Below, piece by piece: positions 45,675 to 55,313 of a DNA stretch of 64,000 bases. The notes below the pieces were generated by a model. That model was given only the letters and a program-made list of their open reading frames with translations, was not told the origin of the DNA and searched no databases. A program made the translations under genes and the position numbers. Origin of the DNA: Pseudomonadota bacterium (lineage in GTDB: Bacteria > Pseudomonadota > Alphaproteobacteria > Sphingomonadales > Sphingomonadaceae). The stretch spans positions 62,001 to 126,000 of the forward strand of contig JAKPAG010000098.1 in NCBI GenBank assembly GCA_029779535.1, read 5' to 3'. Numbering within the stretch: the first letter of the stretch is position 1; each line of letters starts with the position of its first letter.

Positions 45675-46939
45675 ACACCTTGCCTCGATTTCATGCTGGC
45701 CTGGCCACGGCGCCGGAGCGCCAGAACCATGCAAACGGCCATGAGCTTCAGTAATTCGTTGACGATGCGGCCGGCTGCCGCCCCCTCGGCGCCGGCTTGC
45801 TGCGCGCCTATTACGATAATCGGCAGCCCCAGAACCATGACGCCGATCTGCGTGGCCAACAAGGTCTTGCCCATGCCATGCGCCAATAGCTCATTGTCGA
45901 CCGCATGCGTCATCAGCACAAACAGCTGACTGACAGACAGCAGGACCAGGATCAGTCCTCGATCAATGCCCGGCGTGGGGAACTTGATGATGAATGCGGC
46001 GAAGGCATTGCCGATCAGTGCGAATGCCGCCGTTCCGGCAAGACCGATCAGCGCCGCAGCAAGCAGCCAATTCCGCAGCGGGTGGGCAAAGCGACCTTTG
46101 CGTCCTGCCACCGCATCGAGCAACTCGGGGCGAAAGACATTGGTCAGGGCGGCCGACGTGATCGAAAAGGGCCGGGTCACGGCCCCGGCCAAGGCTGCAA
46201 TTACGCCCGCTGCAACGATGCCGGTGGTTGCGTTGATGATATATCGATCGGCGAACAGCCCAAGCCATCCCAGTGGTGCCATGACCGCCACCGACCAACC
46301 CAGCTGGAGCGCGCGGGGCAGTTCCAGCCTGGCTGCCTGGGCATCGGCTTGCCAGTTGTCAGGACCGCCGATCGCAATCAGGATCATCAGCGCGGTTACC
46401 AGGCTGCGGCCGAGCAGCATACCGAGCGGCACGGCAACTGGATTGCCAGCCGTCAACCAGATTGCAGCCAGCGAAACCCCGAGAGTGGACAGCGCGTCCA
46501 GTGCGCTCCAGCTGGAAAGAAGCGTGAAGCGTCGATCAAGCATCGCTGCTGTCTGACCAGTCACTCGCGGTCCTTCGCTGGCAACGAAGACAAGCGAGGC
46601 GGCGGCCAGCCACCCGGCTTCCTTCCAGCCAAACCACCATGCGCTCAGGATGACGCCGGCACCGCACAATCCTGCGAGCCAGCGTCTGAAATACCGACTG
46701 AGGCCAAAGGCGATGCGCAGTCGCTCTTGCCGTTCGGCGTTGTCCCGCATCGCCAGTCCCAGGACTTGTGCAAATGCCGCCGAAGAGATCCCGTCAAGCA
46801 GCGACACCGCCCCCATGGCCAGCATCGCCACGCCGAAATCGCTGGGGCCCAGCAGGTCGCTGAACAGCCGCAAGGACAGGAAAGTGAGCAGGCCCGCGAC
46901 AAGCTGCCCCCACCCCGCAGCAAGAAGCCGTCGCAGCAA
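45671..46939 (-). CDS. Wzx-type oligosaccharide flippase
   Basis: The 422-aa protein has about 12 hydrophobic segments and the polysaccharide-synthesis-family pattern (LRLFSDLLGPSDFGVAMLAMGAVSLL near the N-terminus, GLFADRYIINATTG about 225-240). It would flip lipid-linked repeat units across the inner membrane. It lies 5 bp downstream of the polymerase-like gene and overlaps the glycosyltransferase start by 4 bp. Confidence 0.87.
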   Translation of the reverse strand: MLRRLLAAGWGQLVAGLLTFLSLRLFSDLLGPSDFGVAMLAMGAVSLLDGISSAAFAQVLGLAMRDNAERQERLRIAFGLSRYFRRWLAGLCGAGVILSAWWFGWKEAGWLAAASLVFVASEGPRVTGQTAAMLDRRFTLLSSWSALDALSTLGVSLAAIWLTAGNPVAVPLGMLLGRSLVTALMILIAIGGPDNWQADAQAARLELPRALQLGWSVAVMAPLGWLGLFADRYIINATTGIVAAGVIAALAGAVTRPFSITSAALTNVFRPELLDAVAGRKGRFAHPLRNWLLAAALIGLAGTAAFALIGNAFAAFIIKFPTPGIDRGLILVLLSVSQLFVLMTHAVDNELLAHGMGKTLLATQIGVMVLGLPIIVIGAQQAGAEGAAAGRIVNELLKLMAVCMVLALRRRGQASMKSRQGV

Positions 46940-46944
46940 GTCCG

Positions 46945-48309
46945 TCAGCTCGCGGTTGCGGCAGGGGCTTGACTGATCTTGTTCTCGCTCTTGCGTCGCA
47001 GGCCGCGCCCTTGGCCAGCAAGGAGCTGTCCAACCAAGGCCAGGACGATGATGACCGGCAGATAGGTCATGACAACGGCCATGGTTTCCATCAGGCTTGG
47101 CGGCACTTTGCGCACGGCCCAGTTAAAGAATCCAAGGATGTAAAAGGCTTGGCTAAGATATTGCCCGCGCGACATCAGGGTGAGCAAGTAGGCCATCAGC
47201 ATGCCGTTGAGTAAACCGTTAATGGTGAGCCAGATCCAGCCACCCTCCCGGTACGCGACGATCGCACCAAACGCGGTCAGGCTCCCTGGTGCTGAGGACA
47301 CGGCAAGATGCCACGCCAAAATCGACGCCTCGCCGTTCATGTCGCCCGTGTCTGAAAGAACGAAGGGCTTGTTCGGATATAGAAAACGCGGAACCGGGAG
47401 AACCAGAACGGAATAGTAATACTGCCAGCCCACAACGCCGTTGGCGTCAGTATGCGCCTTCAGGATTGAATTTGATTGCAGAATATCGCCTCTGTCGACG
47501 ATCGATTGAAGCATTTCGTCAATCGGATCTTCGCTGTAGCTGAAATTTTCGGCCACGACGTCCTGCGTGCCATTCCAGCTGCCGGAGCGCAGCATCACTG
47601 CAAACGGACTGTAGGCGAGCAGGGCGGCAATGGCGACCAGCAGGGTAATGCCGGCCATGCGATTCTGCCGCAACATCACCATTGAGGCGATCACGAACAG
47701 GAAAGGGGCAATAAAGAGCGTTCTGTGCGCGCCCATTGCAGACAGTGCAAGCTGCGCGACCACGCCGGCGCCGGCCACTGCGATCCTGACTTTCTGGCCA
47801 TTTTGCATGGCCTTGACGAAGTTGAGGGCGGTGAATGCCTGCAGCAGGGTAGAAAAGAACGCGATGATGCTTGACCATACTGAACGGCTGGCAACAAAGG
47901 CGTCATAACTTTCAAATTGATAGATCGTCTGGCTGGCGGTCGCCAGATAATACAAGCACGCAAGATTCGCGATGATGGTGACTGGCCACCAGTGGTCTTC
48001 CAGAATGCGATCAAGCGGGCCAAAGGCAAACTCGGATTTCTGACCCCACTTCCGGCGCATCACGATAATGACACCAACCGAAAGCATGACGAAATACAAT
48101 GCCGACATCCCGATCGTGGTGGCTAGTTCGTAAGCCGGCAGAAATCGGAGGGTCGATCGTTCGATCAGCAGGATCGGCAAGCCGTAGTAGCCGATGGTGA
48201 AGATTGCACCCACCGCCATGAACAAGGCGACGGGACCTGGATTGCGCAAGGCCCACACGACCCAGCCCAGGCACGTGGCGATCAGCAAAAGACCAATCAA
48301 ATTGTGCAT
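46945..48309 (-). CDS. Polytopic membrane protein, candidate Wzy-type repeat-unit polymerase
   Basis: The 454-aa protein has 10 or more hydrophobic segments and a large periplasmic loop (about 255-345, including VLPVPRFLYPNKPFVLSDTG) like oligosaccharide repeat-unit polymerases. Such proteins are poorly conserved, so this rests on topology and on its place next to the flippase. Base composition is visibly lower in GC than the surroundings, a sign of transfer. Confidence 0.7.
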   Translation of the reverse strand: MHNLIGLLLIATCLGWVVWALRNPGPVALFMAVGAIFTIGYYGLPILLIERSTLRFLPAYELATTIGMSALYFVMLSVGVIIVMRRKWGQKSEFAFGPLDRILEDHWWPVTIIANLACLYYLATASQTIYQFESYDAFVASRSVWSSIIAFFSTLLQAFTALNFVKAMQNGQKVRIAVAGAGVVAQLALSAMGAHRTLFIAPFLFVIASMVMLRQNRMAGITLLVAIAALLAYSPFAVMLRSGSWNGTQDVVAENFSYSEDPIDEMLQSIVDRGDILQSNSILKAHTDANGVVGWQYYYSVLVLPVPRFLYPNKPFVLSDTGDMNGEASILAWHLAVSSAPGSLTAFGAIVAYREGGWIWLTINGLLNGMLMAYLLTLMSRGQYLSQAFYILGFFNWAVRKVPPSLMETMAVVMTYLPVIIVLALVGQLLAGQGRGLRRKSENKISQAPAATAS

Positions 48310-48450
48310 TAGCTGGTAACACTATGTCCAAGTGCCTGACGTGCACCCGGTTTCGCATGGGGCACGCAAGTTGGTGGAAGCCTATCGGCAGGCAGATGAC
48401 ACCAAAGCAGACTGATTGCAATGCAGCAGCGAATGCGGCAAGTGCGAAGC

Positions 48451-49572
48451 ATGCGCATAGTCTTTGCAGCTTCGACAGCTTTTCATCTGCGCCATCTCGC
48501 GCTGGAATTGCTGGAACGGGGCTGGGATGTGGAATTTCATTCCTATTTGCCGCGCTGGAAGACCCGCCAGTACGGTTTGCCTGATCATGCGACGGTCTCG
48601 CATTTTTCGGCCCTGCTACCCTGGTCGGGTCTGGCGTTGCTGCGCGGTGTGCCGCTTCAGGGTTTGCGCGAATGGCTGTTTGCGAAAGTGGACCGCCGGA
48701 TCGCGCGCACGATGCGTTCGGGCGAGGTGTTTGTTGGCCTGTCGGCGATCGCAGTGGAATCGGCCGCCAAGGCCAGGGGTGACGGGGCGCTGGTGCTGAT
48801 CGAACGCGGCTCGAGCCATATTGACTATCAACGCTTGGTCGCTGCGGCGAGTGGCCAGGCCCCCCCCGGCGCTGTCTATGTGGCGCGGGAACACGCCAGC
48901 TATGCCGCCGCCAGCCGGATTGTGGTTCCATCCAGGTTTGCGCTGCGCACCTTCGTTGATAACGGGACTGACCCTCGACGCCTGGAGCTGATGCCGCTAG
49001 GGGTGGATCTGGCGCGATTTGCCAGTCCTGCCGCAGCGCCTGTCCTGCCGGTTAGGGCCCTTTACGCTGGGGTTTGGTCGCGGCGCAAAGGCTGCGATCA
49101 GTTCGCTGCCTTGCTTGAGGCAGAGCCCGACCTCGACCTGCTCCATGTCGGCACGGTCGGCGATCTGCCGCTGCTGGAGCATCCCCGCTTCAAGTCGGTC
49201 GGCCATCAGCCGCAAGCCCGGTTGGCTGAACTAATGCGGGACAGGCACCTGTTCCTGTTCCCAAGTCGCGACGATGGATTCGGCATGGTCATGGCCGAGG
49301 CGCTGGCCAGCGGGATGCATGTGGTGGCCAGCGACGCCAGTGGCGGCCCTGACCTGGCTGACATGGTTGGCAGTGAATTCGTGGCCGTATTCCCCGCCGG
49401 GGAGAGCGCAGCGTTCCACGCCGCAGTGCGGGGGCAGATCAAGGCGATCGCGGCCGCCGCCGCAGCCGGGCCAATCGCGGTCCCGCCCGAGCGCCTCGCG
49501 AACCTTTCGTGGCAGGCCTATGGTGAGCGTTACGATGCCATGCTGCGCCGCCTGCTAGATGCCCGGCAATGA
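48451..49572 (+). CDS. Glycosyltransferase family 4
   Basis: The 373-aa protein starts MRIVFAASTAFHLRHLALELLERGW and has the donor-binding segment LFPSRDDGFGMVMAEALASGMHVVAS (about 270-295). An N-terminal sequence before 48451 is possible but unlike the family. It is divergent from the polymerase-like gene and begins a plus-strand run of five genes with tiny gaps. Confidence 0.88.
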   Translation: MRIVFAASTAFHLRHLALELLERGWDVEFHSYLPRWKTRQYGLPDHATVSHFSALLPWSGLALLRGVPLQGLREWLFAKVDRRIARTMRSGEVFVGLSAIAVESAAKARGDGALVLIERGSSHIDYQRLVAAASGQAPPGAVYVAREHASYAAASRIVVPSRFALRTFVDNGTDPRRLELMPLGVDLARFASPAAAPVLPVRALYAGVWSRRKGCDQFAALLEAEPDLDLLHVGTVGDLPLLEHPRFKSVGHQPQARLAELMRDRHLFLFPSRDDGFGMVMAEALASGMHVVASDASGGPDLADMVGSEFVAVFPAGESAAFHAAVRGQIKAIAAAAAAGPIAVPPERLANLSWQAYGERYDAMLRRLLDARQ

Positions 49573-50531
49573 AAGCCCTGGTCATCTGCGCCTACATGGG
49601 GCCGCTGCCAAGCCTGATGCCGTTGTGGATCAGGACGGCCGCGCATAATCCGCAGGTCGATTTCCTGATCGTGAGCGACCAGGCCGAGCCCGAAGGTCTT
49701 CCCGCGAACGTCCGGTTCCAGCATGCCACGCTGGCTGCGCTAGCCGAGCACTGGAGCGCGCTGCTGGGGTTTGAGGTGGCCTTGACGTCGCCGTACAAGC
49801 TGAATGATTTCAAATCGTTGTTCTGGTCTCTGGTGCCAGAACTCGATCGCTATGACTATTGGGGATATTGCGATCTTGATGTCCTGTTCGGGGACCTTGC
49901 GCCATTGCTGGACCAGCGCCTTGGTCGTTACGACATGATCCTGTCCGAAGGGCACTTGCGGTTCCTGCGCAATGACGATCGCACGCGCCAGGCGTTTCGC
50001 GCCGTGCGCCAGCCGCGCGGCTGGCGCGACATCCTGACCGATCCGGTCAATTTCGGCATGGATGAACACTGGGGCATCAATCAGGTGTTCAGGGCGCCCG
50101 ATCGCGGCTGGTTTGCCAATTCGGCCTTGATCGCGGACATTCACCCCTCGTTCCGGCAGATGCGGCGGTTGCCGCATCTGCCAAACCACCGGATCCAGGC
50201 CTTCTACTGGCAGGACGGGCGAATCTATCGAGAATTCATCGCTGCGGATGAGCGGCGCACCGAGGAATACCTGTATATCCACCTCCAGAAGCGCACCGTG
50301 CCGATCGATCCGGCCAGCGCCGATGCGGCAGCGTTCAATATCGATCCGGGCGGCATCGCCCCGCGCCGCCCGGGGGATGAGGCGGAGCGGTCGATGCGTC
50401 GGCGCAACCCCTGGCATTGGCCCAATTCCGCCGAGGCACGCATCCTGATCAGGCAACTGCGCAGCCGGATGTTTGGCGGCACTGATGTGTTCGAGCCCAA
50501 GGACCGCCCATCTCCAGAATCGGGAGCCTGA
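49569..50531 (+). CDS. DUF6625 family glycosyltransferase-like protein
   Basis: The 320-aa protein has MKALVICAYMGPLP, PYKLNDFKSLF and YWGYCDLDVLFGDL (about 97-110), the features of DUF6625. The CDLDVLFGD segment looks like a GT-A DxD metal site. Its ATG overlaps the preceding stop (ATGA). It probably adds a sugar to the polysaccharide; the activity is inferred from the family and locus. Confidence 0.8.
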   Translation: MKALVICAYMGPLPSLMPLWIRTAAHNPQVDFLIVSDQAEPEGLPANVRFQHATLAALAEHWSALLGFEVALTSPYKLNDFKSLFWSLVPELDRYDYWGYCDLDVLFGDLAPLLDQRLGRYDMILSEGHLRFLRNDDRTRQAFRAVRQPRGWRDILTDPVNFGMDEHWGINQVFRAPDRGWFANSALIADIHPSFRQMRRLPHLPNHRIQAFYWQDGRIYREFIAADERRTEEYLYIHLQKRTVPIDPASADAAAFNIDPGGIAPRRPGDEAERSMRRRNPWHWPNSAEARILIRQLRSRMFGGTDVFEPKDRPSPESGA

Positions 50532-50534
50532 GCC

Positions 50535-51617
50535 ATGCCCTATCGCCCGGCGCATCCATTGTCCGCCGCCGGATCGAGCAGGATCGATATGCTGCGCCTT
50601 GCGCTGGTTGGGCAGGTGCTGCTGGGGCACTATGCGATGATCGCTTACCCACGGTTCCCCGATCTTGATTTCGGGCGGGCAGCAGATGTCTACGTTGGGC
50701 TGTTTCGCCTTGTTTCCAGATTCGGATCGCAGGCGGCATTCGTCTTTGTCTGCATCAGCGGTTATTTCCTGGTGCCGCGCCTGCTCGCAACAGCGCTCAA
50801 GGTTGCGGGGGCCGAGCCGATCGGGGCGTTCCTGCTGGGGCGGTTGAAGCGCATCTATCCCACCCTGGTCGCCGCGTTGGTCCTGACGCTGGTCTGCGAT
50901 GCCGCCGGAATCTGGGGGCTTGGGGCTGAACCGTTCTATCGCCGCTTTGGCGTTTATGATGCGGTGGCGGCGCTTAACTGGCGCACGGGGCTGGGCAATC
51001 TGCTGTCATTGCAGCCAACCTGGTCCGACGCGTTCGGCACGAATGGACCGTTGTGGACGCTGGGCTATATCGTCCAGTTCTATTGCATTGGCGCCTTGCT
51101 GGCCGAAGCCCTGCGCCGCGGGCGGCGCACGGGTCTGGCGTTGGCCCTGGTGATCATCGCGCTGGGCCTCGCGTTTGCGCAGGCCTGGTTGCTGGTGCTG
51201 GCCTGCTGGCTGAGCTGCGCGTTGGTTCGCTGGATCAAGCCGGCCGGGCGCAGGCAGGCCTGGTTTGAACTGCTGCTGGGGCTTGGCCTGTTCGTTGCCG
51301 CCAATCGCCTTCCGGTCAACCTGGGGATCATGGCCTGCGGGATCAGCGGGTGCCTTTGGTTGCACGCGCTTAACAGCGATCTGCCGGTCAGGCGCCTGGT
51401 GCAGCTGCCGCCGGCGCTGCAACGGCTGAACGCGGCCAGTTTTGGCATCTATGCTTTCCACTTTCCGCTTGCGGTCCTCGCCTATGCTGCGATTGCGCCG
51501 CATGTTGATACTGCGGGCCTGCTGTTTCGGGTGGCCTGGCCGGTGATCGCCGCAGCGCCGGTGATCGTGCTGGCATTCCAGTGGCAAGACCTGGTGCAGC
51601 GCCGGTTTGGAGCGTGA
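50535..51617 (+). CDS. Acyltransferase 3 family membrane protein (O-acetyltransferase)
   Basis: The 360-aa protein has about 10 TM segments and acyltransferase-3 signatures: IDMLRLALVGQVLLGHYAM at the N-terminus, FLLGRLKRIYPTLV (about 95) and GPLWTLGYIVQFY (about 170). It would acetylate or acylate the polysaccharide at the inner membrane. Gap to its neighbour is 3 bp. Confidence 0.88.
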   Translation: MPYRPAHPLSAAGSSRIDMLRLALVGQVLLGHYAMIAYPRFPDLDFGRAADVYVGLFRLVSRFGSQAAFVFVCISGYFLVPRLLATALKVAGAEPIGAFLLGRLKRIYPTLVAALVLTLVCDAAGIWGLGAEPFYRRFGVYDAVAALNWRTGLGNLLSLQPTWSDAFGTNGPLWTLGYIVQFYCIGALLAEALRRGRRTGLALALVIIALGLAFAQAWLLVLACWLSCALVRWIKPAGRRQAWFELLLGLGLFVAANRLPVNLGIMACGISGCLWLHALNSDLPVRRLVQLPPALQRLNAASFGIYAFHFPLAVLAYAAIAPHVDTAGLLFRVAWPVIAAAPVIVLAFQWQDLVQRRFGA

Positions 51618-51626
51618 GGGACGATA

Positions 51627-52625
51627 ATGGGCAGCGCGCCTAAGATTTCCGTGATGATGGCTGTCCGCAACGGCGAAAAGTTCCTGCAGGAAGCGCTGGA
51701 CAGCGTCCTTTCTCAAGAGGGCGTGGATTTTGAGTTCGTCGCGGTCGATGACGGCAGCACCGATGGTACAGTCGCCATCCTTGAAGCCTGCCGCGACCCG
51801 CGCCTGCGGATTGTCCGCAACACCAACCACGGGCTGGTGAACGCTCTGAACCTTGGCTTCGCCTCGGTTCGGGGTGACTATATCGCGCGGATGGATTCGG
51901 ATGATGTCTGCTTGCCGGGACGCCTGGCCAAGCAGTCAGCCTTGCTCGACGCCAATCCGGATGTCGATATGGTGCACGCCTCGGCGCGGATCATCGACGA
52001 TTCAGGCAAGGGCAGCCGGATCATCATGGCGACGCCTGGCACGCAGGATGATTATCGGGCCGTTCTGACGGATGAAGTCCCCGGCAAGCCGATCATCAAT
52101 CCGACCGTGATGATCCGCCGCAGCTCGCTCGCCCAGACCGGCGGCTATCGCGACAGTCCTTCGTGTGAAGACCACGAGTTCTGGCTGCGGGTGCTGGATA
52201 GCTGGAAATTCATGGCAATCCCTGAAGTGCTGCTGCTCTACCGCCAGCATCTGGGCGGCATTTCGCGGGTCAACTCGCGCGAACAGGCGACCTCGCACGT
52301 AATGAACTGCGTCGCCTATCGGATCCGGCGCGAAACCGGGATTGACCTGTTTGACGAAGATCCCGCCACTTACCATGCGCTGCGAACCCAGCTTGGGCTG
52401 CGGGCGGATGCGATCATGCCCACGATCGTGGCGGTCCACGCGCTGCGCCGCCATGTCAAATTGCGGCGCTGGGGGCAGGCGTGGCACAGCCTGGTCACGG
52501 TAGTCCGCAACAAGGGGCTGCCCCTGCTGCGCGATCAGGGAGTCCGTAGCGAATTGCAGCGCCTACAGCGCGAAGCGATGGCCGAATACAAGGCCGTTCT
52601 TGCCCGTGCGGCGAAGCAAGGCTAG
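51627..52625 (+). CDS. Glycosyltransferase family 2
   Basis: The 332-aa protein has the GT2 core: ISVMMAVRNGEKFLQEALDS, VAVDDGSTDGT and the DxD motif RMDSDDV (about 90), with the later EDHEFWLRVL. A GAGGGACGATA site precedes the ATG. It transfers a sugar in the cytoplasm and closes the glycosyltransferase run. Confidence 0.9.
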   Translation: MGSAPKISVMMAVRNGEKFLQEALDSVLSQEGVDFEFVAVDDGSTDGTVAILEACRDPRLRIVRNTNHGLVNALNLGFASVRGDYIARMDSDDVCLPGRLAKQSALLDANPDVDMVHASARIIDDSGKGSRIIMATPGTQDDYRAVLTDEVPGKPIINPTVMIRRSSLAQTGGYRDSPSCEDHEFWLRVLDSWKFMAIPEVLLLYRQHLGGISRVNSREQATSHVMNCVAYRIRRETGIDLFDEDPATYHALRTQLGLRADAIMPTIVAVHALRRHVKLRRWGQAWHSLVTVVRNKGLPLLRDQGVRSELQRLQREAMAEYKAVLARAAKQG

Positions 52626-52634
52626 CATCGCGGC

Positions 52635-52904
52635 ATGGTGTTTTCATTAGTCATCGGGATTCTGGCCGCGTGCTATGGTGCAAGCCGGATCATGTTGCGG
52701 GTGGGGCTGTTTCCCGGAAACGCGAACGGACTGCGCGCCGCACATTTTTCTGCGGCATTTGCCGTTCTGCTGCTGGACGTGCTGCTCAAGCAAACCCTGG
52801 GCGGATTTTCGGCGCGTGCGGCGGTGTGGGTCCTGGCAGTCCAGCTGGGCTGGTACCTGCTCGACCTCAAGCGCGGCCGCATCCCTGCCGCTGCTTCAGG
52901 GTAA
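52635..52904 (+). CDS. Small membrane protein, unknown
   Basis: The 89-aa protein has three hydrophobic stretches (VFSLVIGILAACYGASRI, FSAAFAVLLLDVLLKQTL, AVWVLAVQLGWYLLDL). I recognise no family. It ends within the 3' end of the convergent next gene (9-bp overlap) and follows the glycosyltransferase by 9 bp. Function unknown. Confidence 0.6.
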   Translation: MVFSLVIGILAACYGASRIMLRVGLFPGNANGLRAAHFSAAFAVLLLDVLLKQTLGGFSARAAVWVLAVQLGWYLLDLKRGRIPAAASG

Positions 52905-53495
52905 CAGGTACCAGGCCACGCGGGGCAGGAAGTTCAATTTGCCGCTGCGCTGCACTTTGGTGATGCCCGTGACGCGATATTCCATCATGGTGAAGGTCAC
53001 GCCCAGATCGGCGTAAACCATGAGCTTTCCGCCCGGAATGTAGTTCTGCCGGGTCGGTGGGCCCAGCCGGTTGAGAAGGGTATCCTCGTCTGTGCCCAGG
53101 CCAATGCCGAGCACATCCGGACAGCCCACGCTGCCCACGCCGGGGCCGGAGCAGCTGATTGTTTCCGTCCTGCCCGCAGCGTTGAACTGGACAGTCGTCT
53201 TGAGGTCGCCCCCTTCGTTGTATTGCCAGCGCATGTCATTATCCAGCCGCGCGGCTGGCTGGCCGCGCAGGTAGATCACCTCCTCGCGCGGGGCGTCGAT
53301 CATCAACGGCCCCATCATCAAGGAGGCGATGCGGAAGCGATGGGTCGTGTAAAGTGCGACCGCCAGCAGCAGGATCGTCATGCTGGCAAGGATCAGCCGC
53401 CCGATTCCGGGCGATTGCCAGCCGGATTGCTGCTTGCGCCGCCGCTTGCGCCGCTCCGACTTTTGCTCGGCCTGGGCCGCAGCATCCTCGCTCAT
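52896..53495 (-). CDS. Single-TM protein of unknown function, BamE-like repeat suspected
   Basis: The 199-aa protein has a basic cytoplasmic N-terminus (EQKSERRKRRRKQQ), one TM segment (LILASMTILLLAVALY) and a periplasmic domain. Two stretches there, PREEVIYLRGQPAARL and DEDTLLNRLGPPTRQ, resemble the alpha-beta start of the SmpA/BamE-like fold. Two cysteines in CSGPGVGSVGC may form a disulfide. The start at 53495 is chosen because the longer frame overlaps the next gene. Function unknown. Confidence 0.6.
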   Translation of the reverse strand: MSEDAAAQAEQKSERRKRRRKQQSGWQSPGIGRLILASMTILLLAVALYTTHRFRIASLMMGPLMIDAPREEVIYLRGQPAARLDNDMRWQYNEGGDLKTTVQFNAAGRTETISCSGPGVGSVGCPDVLGIGLGTDEDTLLNRLGPPTRQNYIPGGKLMVYADLGVTFTMMEYRVTGITKVQRSGKLNFLPRVAWYLLP

Positions 53496-53571
53496 GTCCG
53501 TGCGCCCCACATATTCGGCATTTCGAAACGCGGTATCTAACCCAACCGCGCGTATCGTCAATCGCCTGCCG

Positions 53572-54441
53572 TCAACGCGTCGGCACTGGGGCATCACCGG
53601 TGTAGTCGTAGAAGCCACGACCGGTCTTGCGGCCCAGCCATCCGGCTTCGACGTATTTGACCAGCAGCGGGGCAGGGCGATACTTGCTGTCGCCGGTGGT
53701 GTTGTAAAGCACCTTGACGATGTCGAGGCAGGTGTCGAGCCCGACGAAATCCGCCAGTTCCAGAGGCCCCATCGGATGGTTGAGGCCAAGGCGGCAGCCC
53801 TTGTCGATATCGGCGATGCTGGCAGTGCCCTGGCCCAGCACGAACACGGCCTCGTTGATCATCGGCAGCAGGATGCGGTTGACGACGAAGCCCGGCTCGT
53901 CCTCGGCCTGGACGACCTGCTTGCCCAGGCTTTCCGCGAAGGCGCGCGTGCGGGCCACAGTATCGGCGCCGGTCGCGAGGCCCGGGATCACCTCGATCAG
54001 GCCCATCACCGGAACGGGATTGAAAAAGTGCAGGCCGATGAAGCGCTTGGGATCGGGCGAGCTGGTCGCCATGCGGGTGATCGGGATCGAACTGGTGTTC
54101 GACGCCATGATCGCGTCCTCGCGCAGCACCTTGCCGGCCGCTTCGAAGATCTTGCGCTTGATTTCTTCCTTCTCGGTCGCCGCCTCGATGATCAGGTCGG
54201 CTTCGGTGAACAGGGCATAGTCACCCACCGGGGTGATGCGCGCCAGGGTGGCCTCGGCTTCGGCCGGAGTCAGCTTTTCGCGGGAAACCAGGCGGGTCAG
54301 CGCCTTGTCGATATTGGCCTTGGCCTTTTCCGCCAGGGCCACGTCGATGTCGGACAGCAGAACCTTCATGCCGCACTGGGCCACCTGCTGGGTGATACCC
54401 GAACCCATCTGGCCCGCGCCGATAACCGCCACTGTCCGCAT
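53572..54441 (-). CDS. 3-hydroxybutyryl-CoA dehydrogenase
   Basis: The 289-aa protein has the NAD-binding VAVIGAGQMGSGI, the family motif ASNTSSIPI, and FIGLHFFNPVPVMGLIEV, with catalytic His near 138. It oxidises or reduces 3-hydroxybutyryl-CoA in the cytoplasm. It follows the cobalamin adenosyltransferase gene by 62 bp on the same strand. Confidence 0.95.
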   Translation of the reverse strand: MRTVAVIGAGQMGSGITQQVAQCGMKVLLSDIDVALAEKAKANIDKALTRLVSREKLTPAEAEATLARITPVGDYALFTEADLIIEAATEKEEIKRKIFEAAGKVLREDAIMASNTSSIPITRMATSSPDPKRFIGLHFFNPVPVMGLIEVIPGLATGADTVARTRAFAESLGKQVVQAEDEPGFVVNRILLPMINEAVFVLGQGTASIADIDKGCRLGLNHPMGPLELADFVGLDTCLDIVKVLYNTTGDSKYRPAPLLVKYVEAGWLGRKTGRGFYDYTGDAPVPTR

Positions 54442-54503
54442 GTCCCATTCCCTTCGCACTTGCAGCAAACGCGAGGCTGACTAGCGGGGGAAACCGCGCT
54501 TGG

Positions 54504-55073
54504 CTAGCGATTCTGGCCCGGCACCCACAGGACTTCGCTGCCCGCCGCGATGTTCAGGGCACGGGCCAGCACGAACAGGTAGTCGGACAGACGGTTGATA
54601 TAGGCCAGGGCCGCCGGATTGACGGGTTCCTGCGCGGCCAGCGCGGTCATCGCGCGTTCGGCGCGGCGGGTGGTGGCGCGGGCCACGTGGGTGTGGGCCG
54701 CGGCGGGATTGCCCCCGGGCAGGATAAAGCTGGTCAGCGGCGGCAGCGGGGCGTTGACCCGGTCGATCTCCGCCTCCAGCCAGGCGGCCTGTTCGGGCAC
54801 GATCCGCAGGGTCATTTCCCCGGGGGTAAAGTCCTCTCCCGGGGTGGCCAGATCGGCGCCCAGGTCGAACAGATCGTTCTGGATCCGAACCAGCGCAGCG
54901 CGGTGCTCAAACGTATCTAGCGCGGACACCACCACACCTAGCGCGCTGTTCGCCTCATCGACCGCGCCGATCGCTTCCATCCGCGCGGCATGCTTGGGAC
55001 AACGCGAACCATCGACCAGTCCGGTCGTGCCATCGTCACCCGTGCGGGTGTAGATCTTGTTCAGCTTGACCAT
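54504..55073 (-). CDS. Cob(I)yrinic acid a,c-diamide adenosyltransferase, PduO-type
   Basis: The 189-aa protein has the PduO N-terminal motif YTRTGDDGTTGLVDGSR (about 8-24) and the later VARATTRRAERAMTALA and NRLSDYLFVLAR. It makes adenosylcobalamin from cob(I)alamin and ATP. It is 4 bp behind the HIG1-like gene, in an apparent gluQ-HIG1-adenosyltransferase-dehydrogenase run. Confidence 0.95.
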   Translation of the reverse strand: MVKLNKIYTRTGDDGTTGLVDGSRCPKHAARMEAIGAVDEANSALGVVVSALDTFEHRAALVRIQNDLFDLGADLATPGEDFTPGEMTLRIVPEQAAWLEAEIDRVNAPLPPLTSFILPGGNPAAAHTHVARATTRRAERAMTALAAQEPVNPAALAYINRLSDYLFVLARALNIAAGSEVLWVPGQNR

Positions 55074-55077
55074 GGGA

Positions 55078-55308
55078 TCACCGGCTGGCGAACAGCAGCA
55101 TGGCCACCACCATCACCGCGGCGCCCTGCCACAGGATGCGGGCCATCATCATCTTGTTCTGCTTGAGCTGCATTTCGCTCGGGCCGGTGGCGTCGCCGCG
55201 TTCAAGGTCCTCGCGGGTGCTTTGCATGAAGGCGGAGATGCCGCGGCCCAGGCTGACGAGGACCATGGCCATGGCGATGACCAGGACAGGGATCAGGAAC
55301 ATGTTCAT
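55078..55308 (-). CDS. HIG1-like twin-transmembrane protein
   Basis: The 76-aa protein has two TM segments (MFLIPVLVIAMAMVLVSLGRGI and ILWQGAAVMVVAMLLFAS) joined by a polar loop with QLKQNKMMMARILWQ, the pattern of HIG1-domain proteins. In alphaproteobacteria these associate with respiratory complexes. Start 55308 is chosen because the longer frame lies inside gluQ. Confidence 0.85.
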   Translation of the reverse strand: MNMFLIPVLVIAMAMVLVSLGRGISAFMQSTREDLERGDATGPSEMQLKQNKMMMARILWQGAAVMVVAMLLFASR

Positions 55309-55313
55309 GGGGC

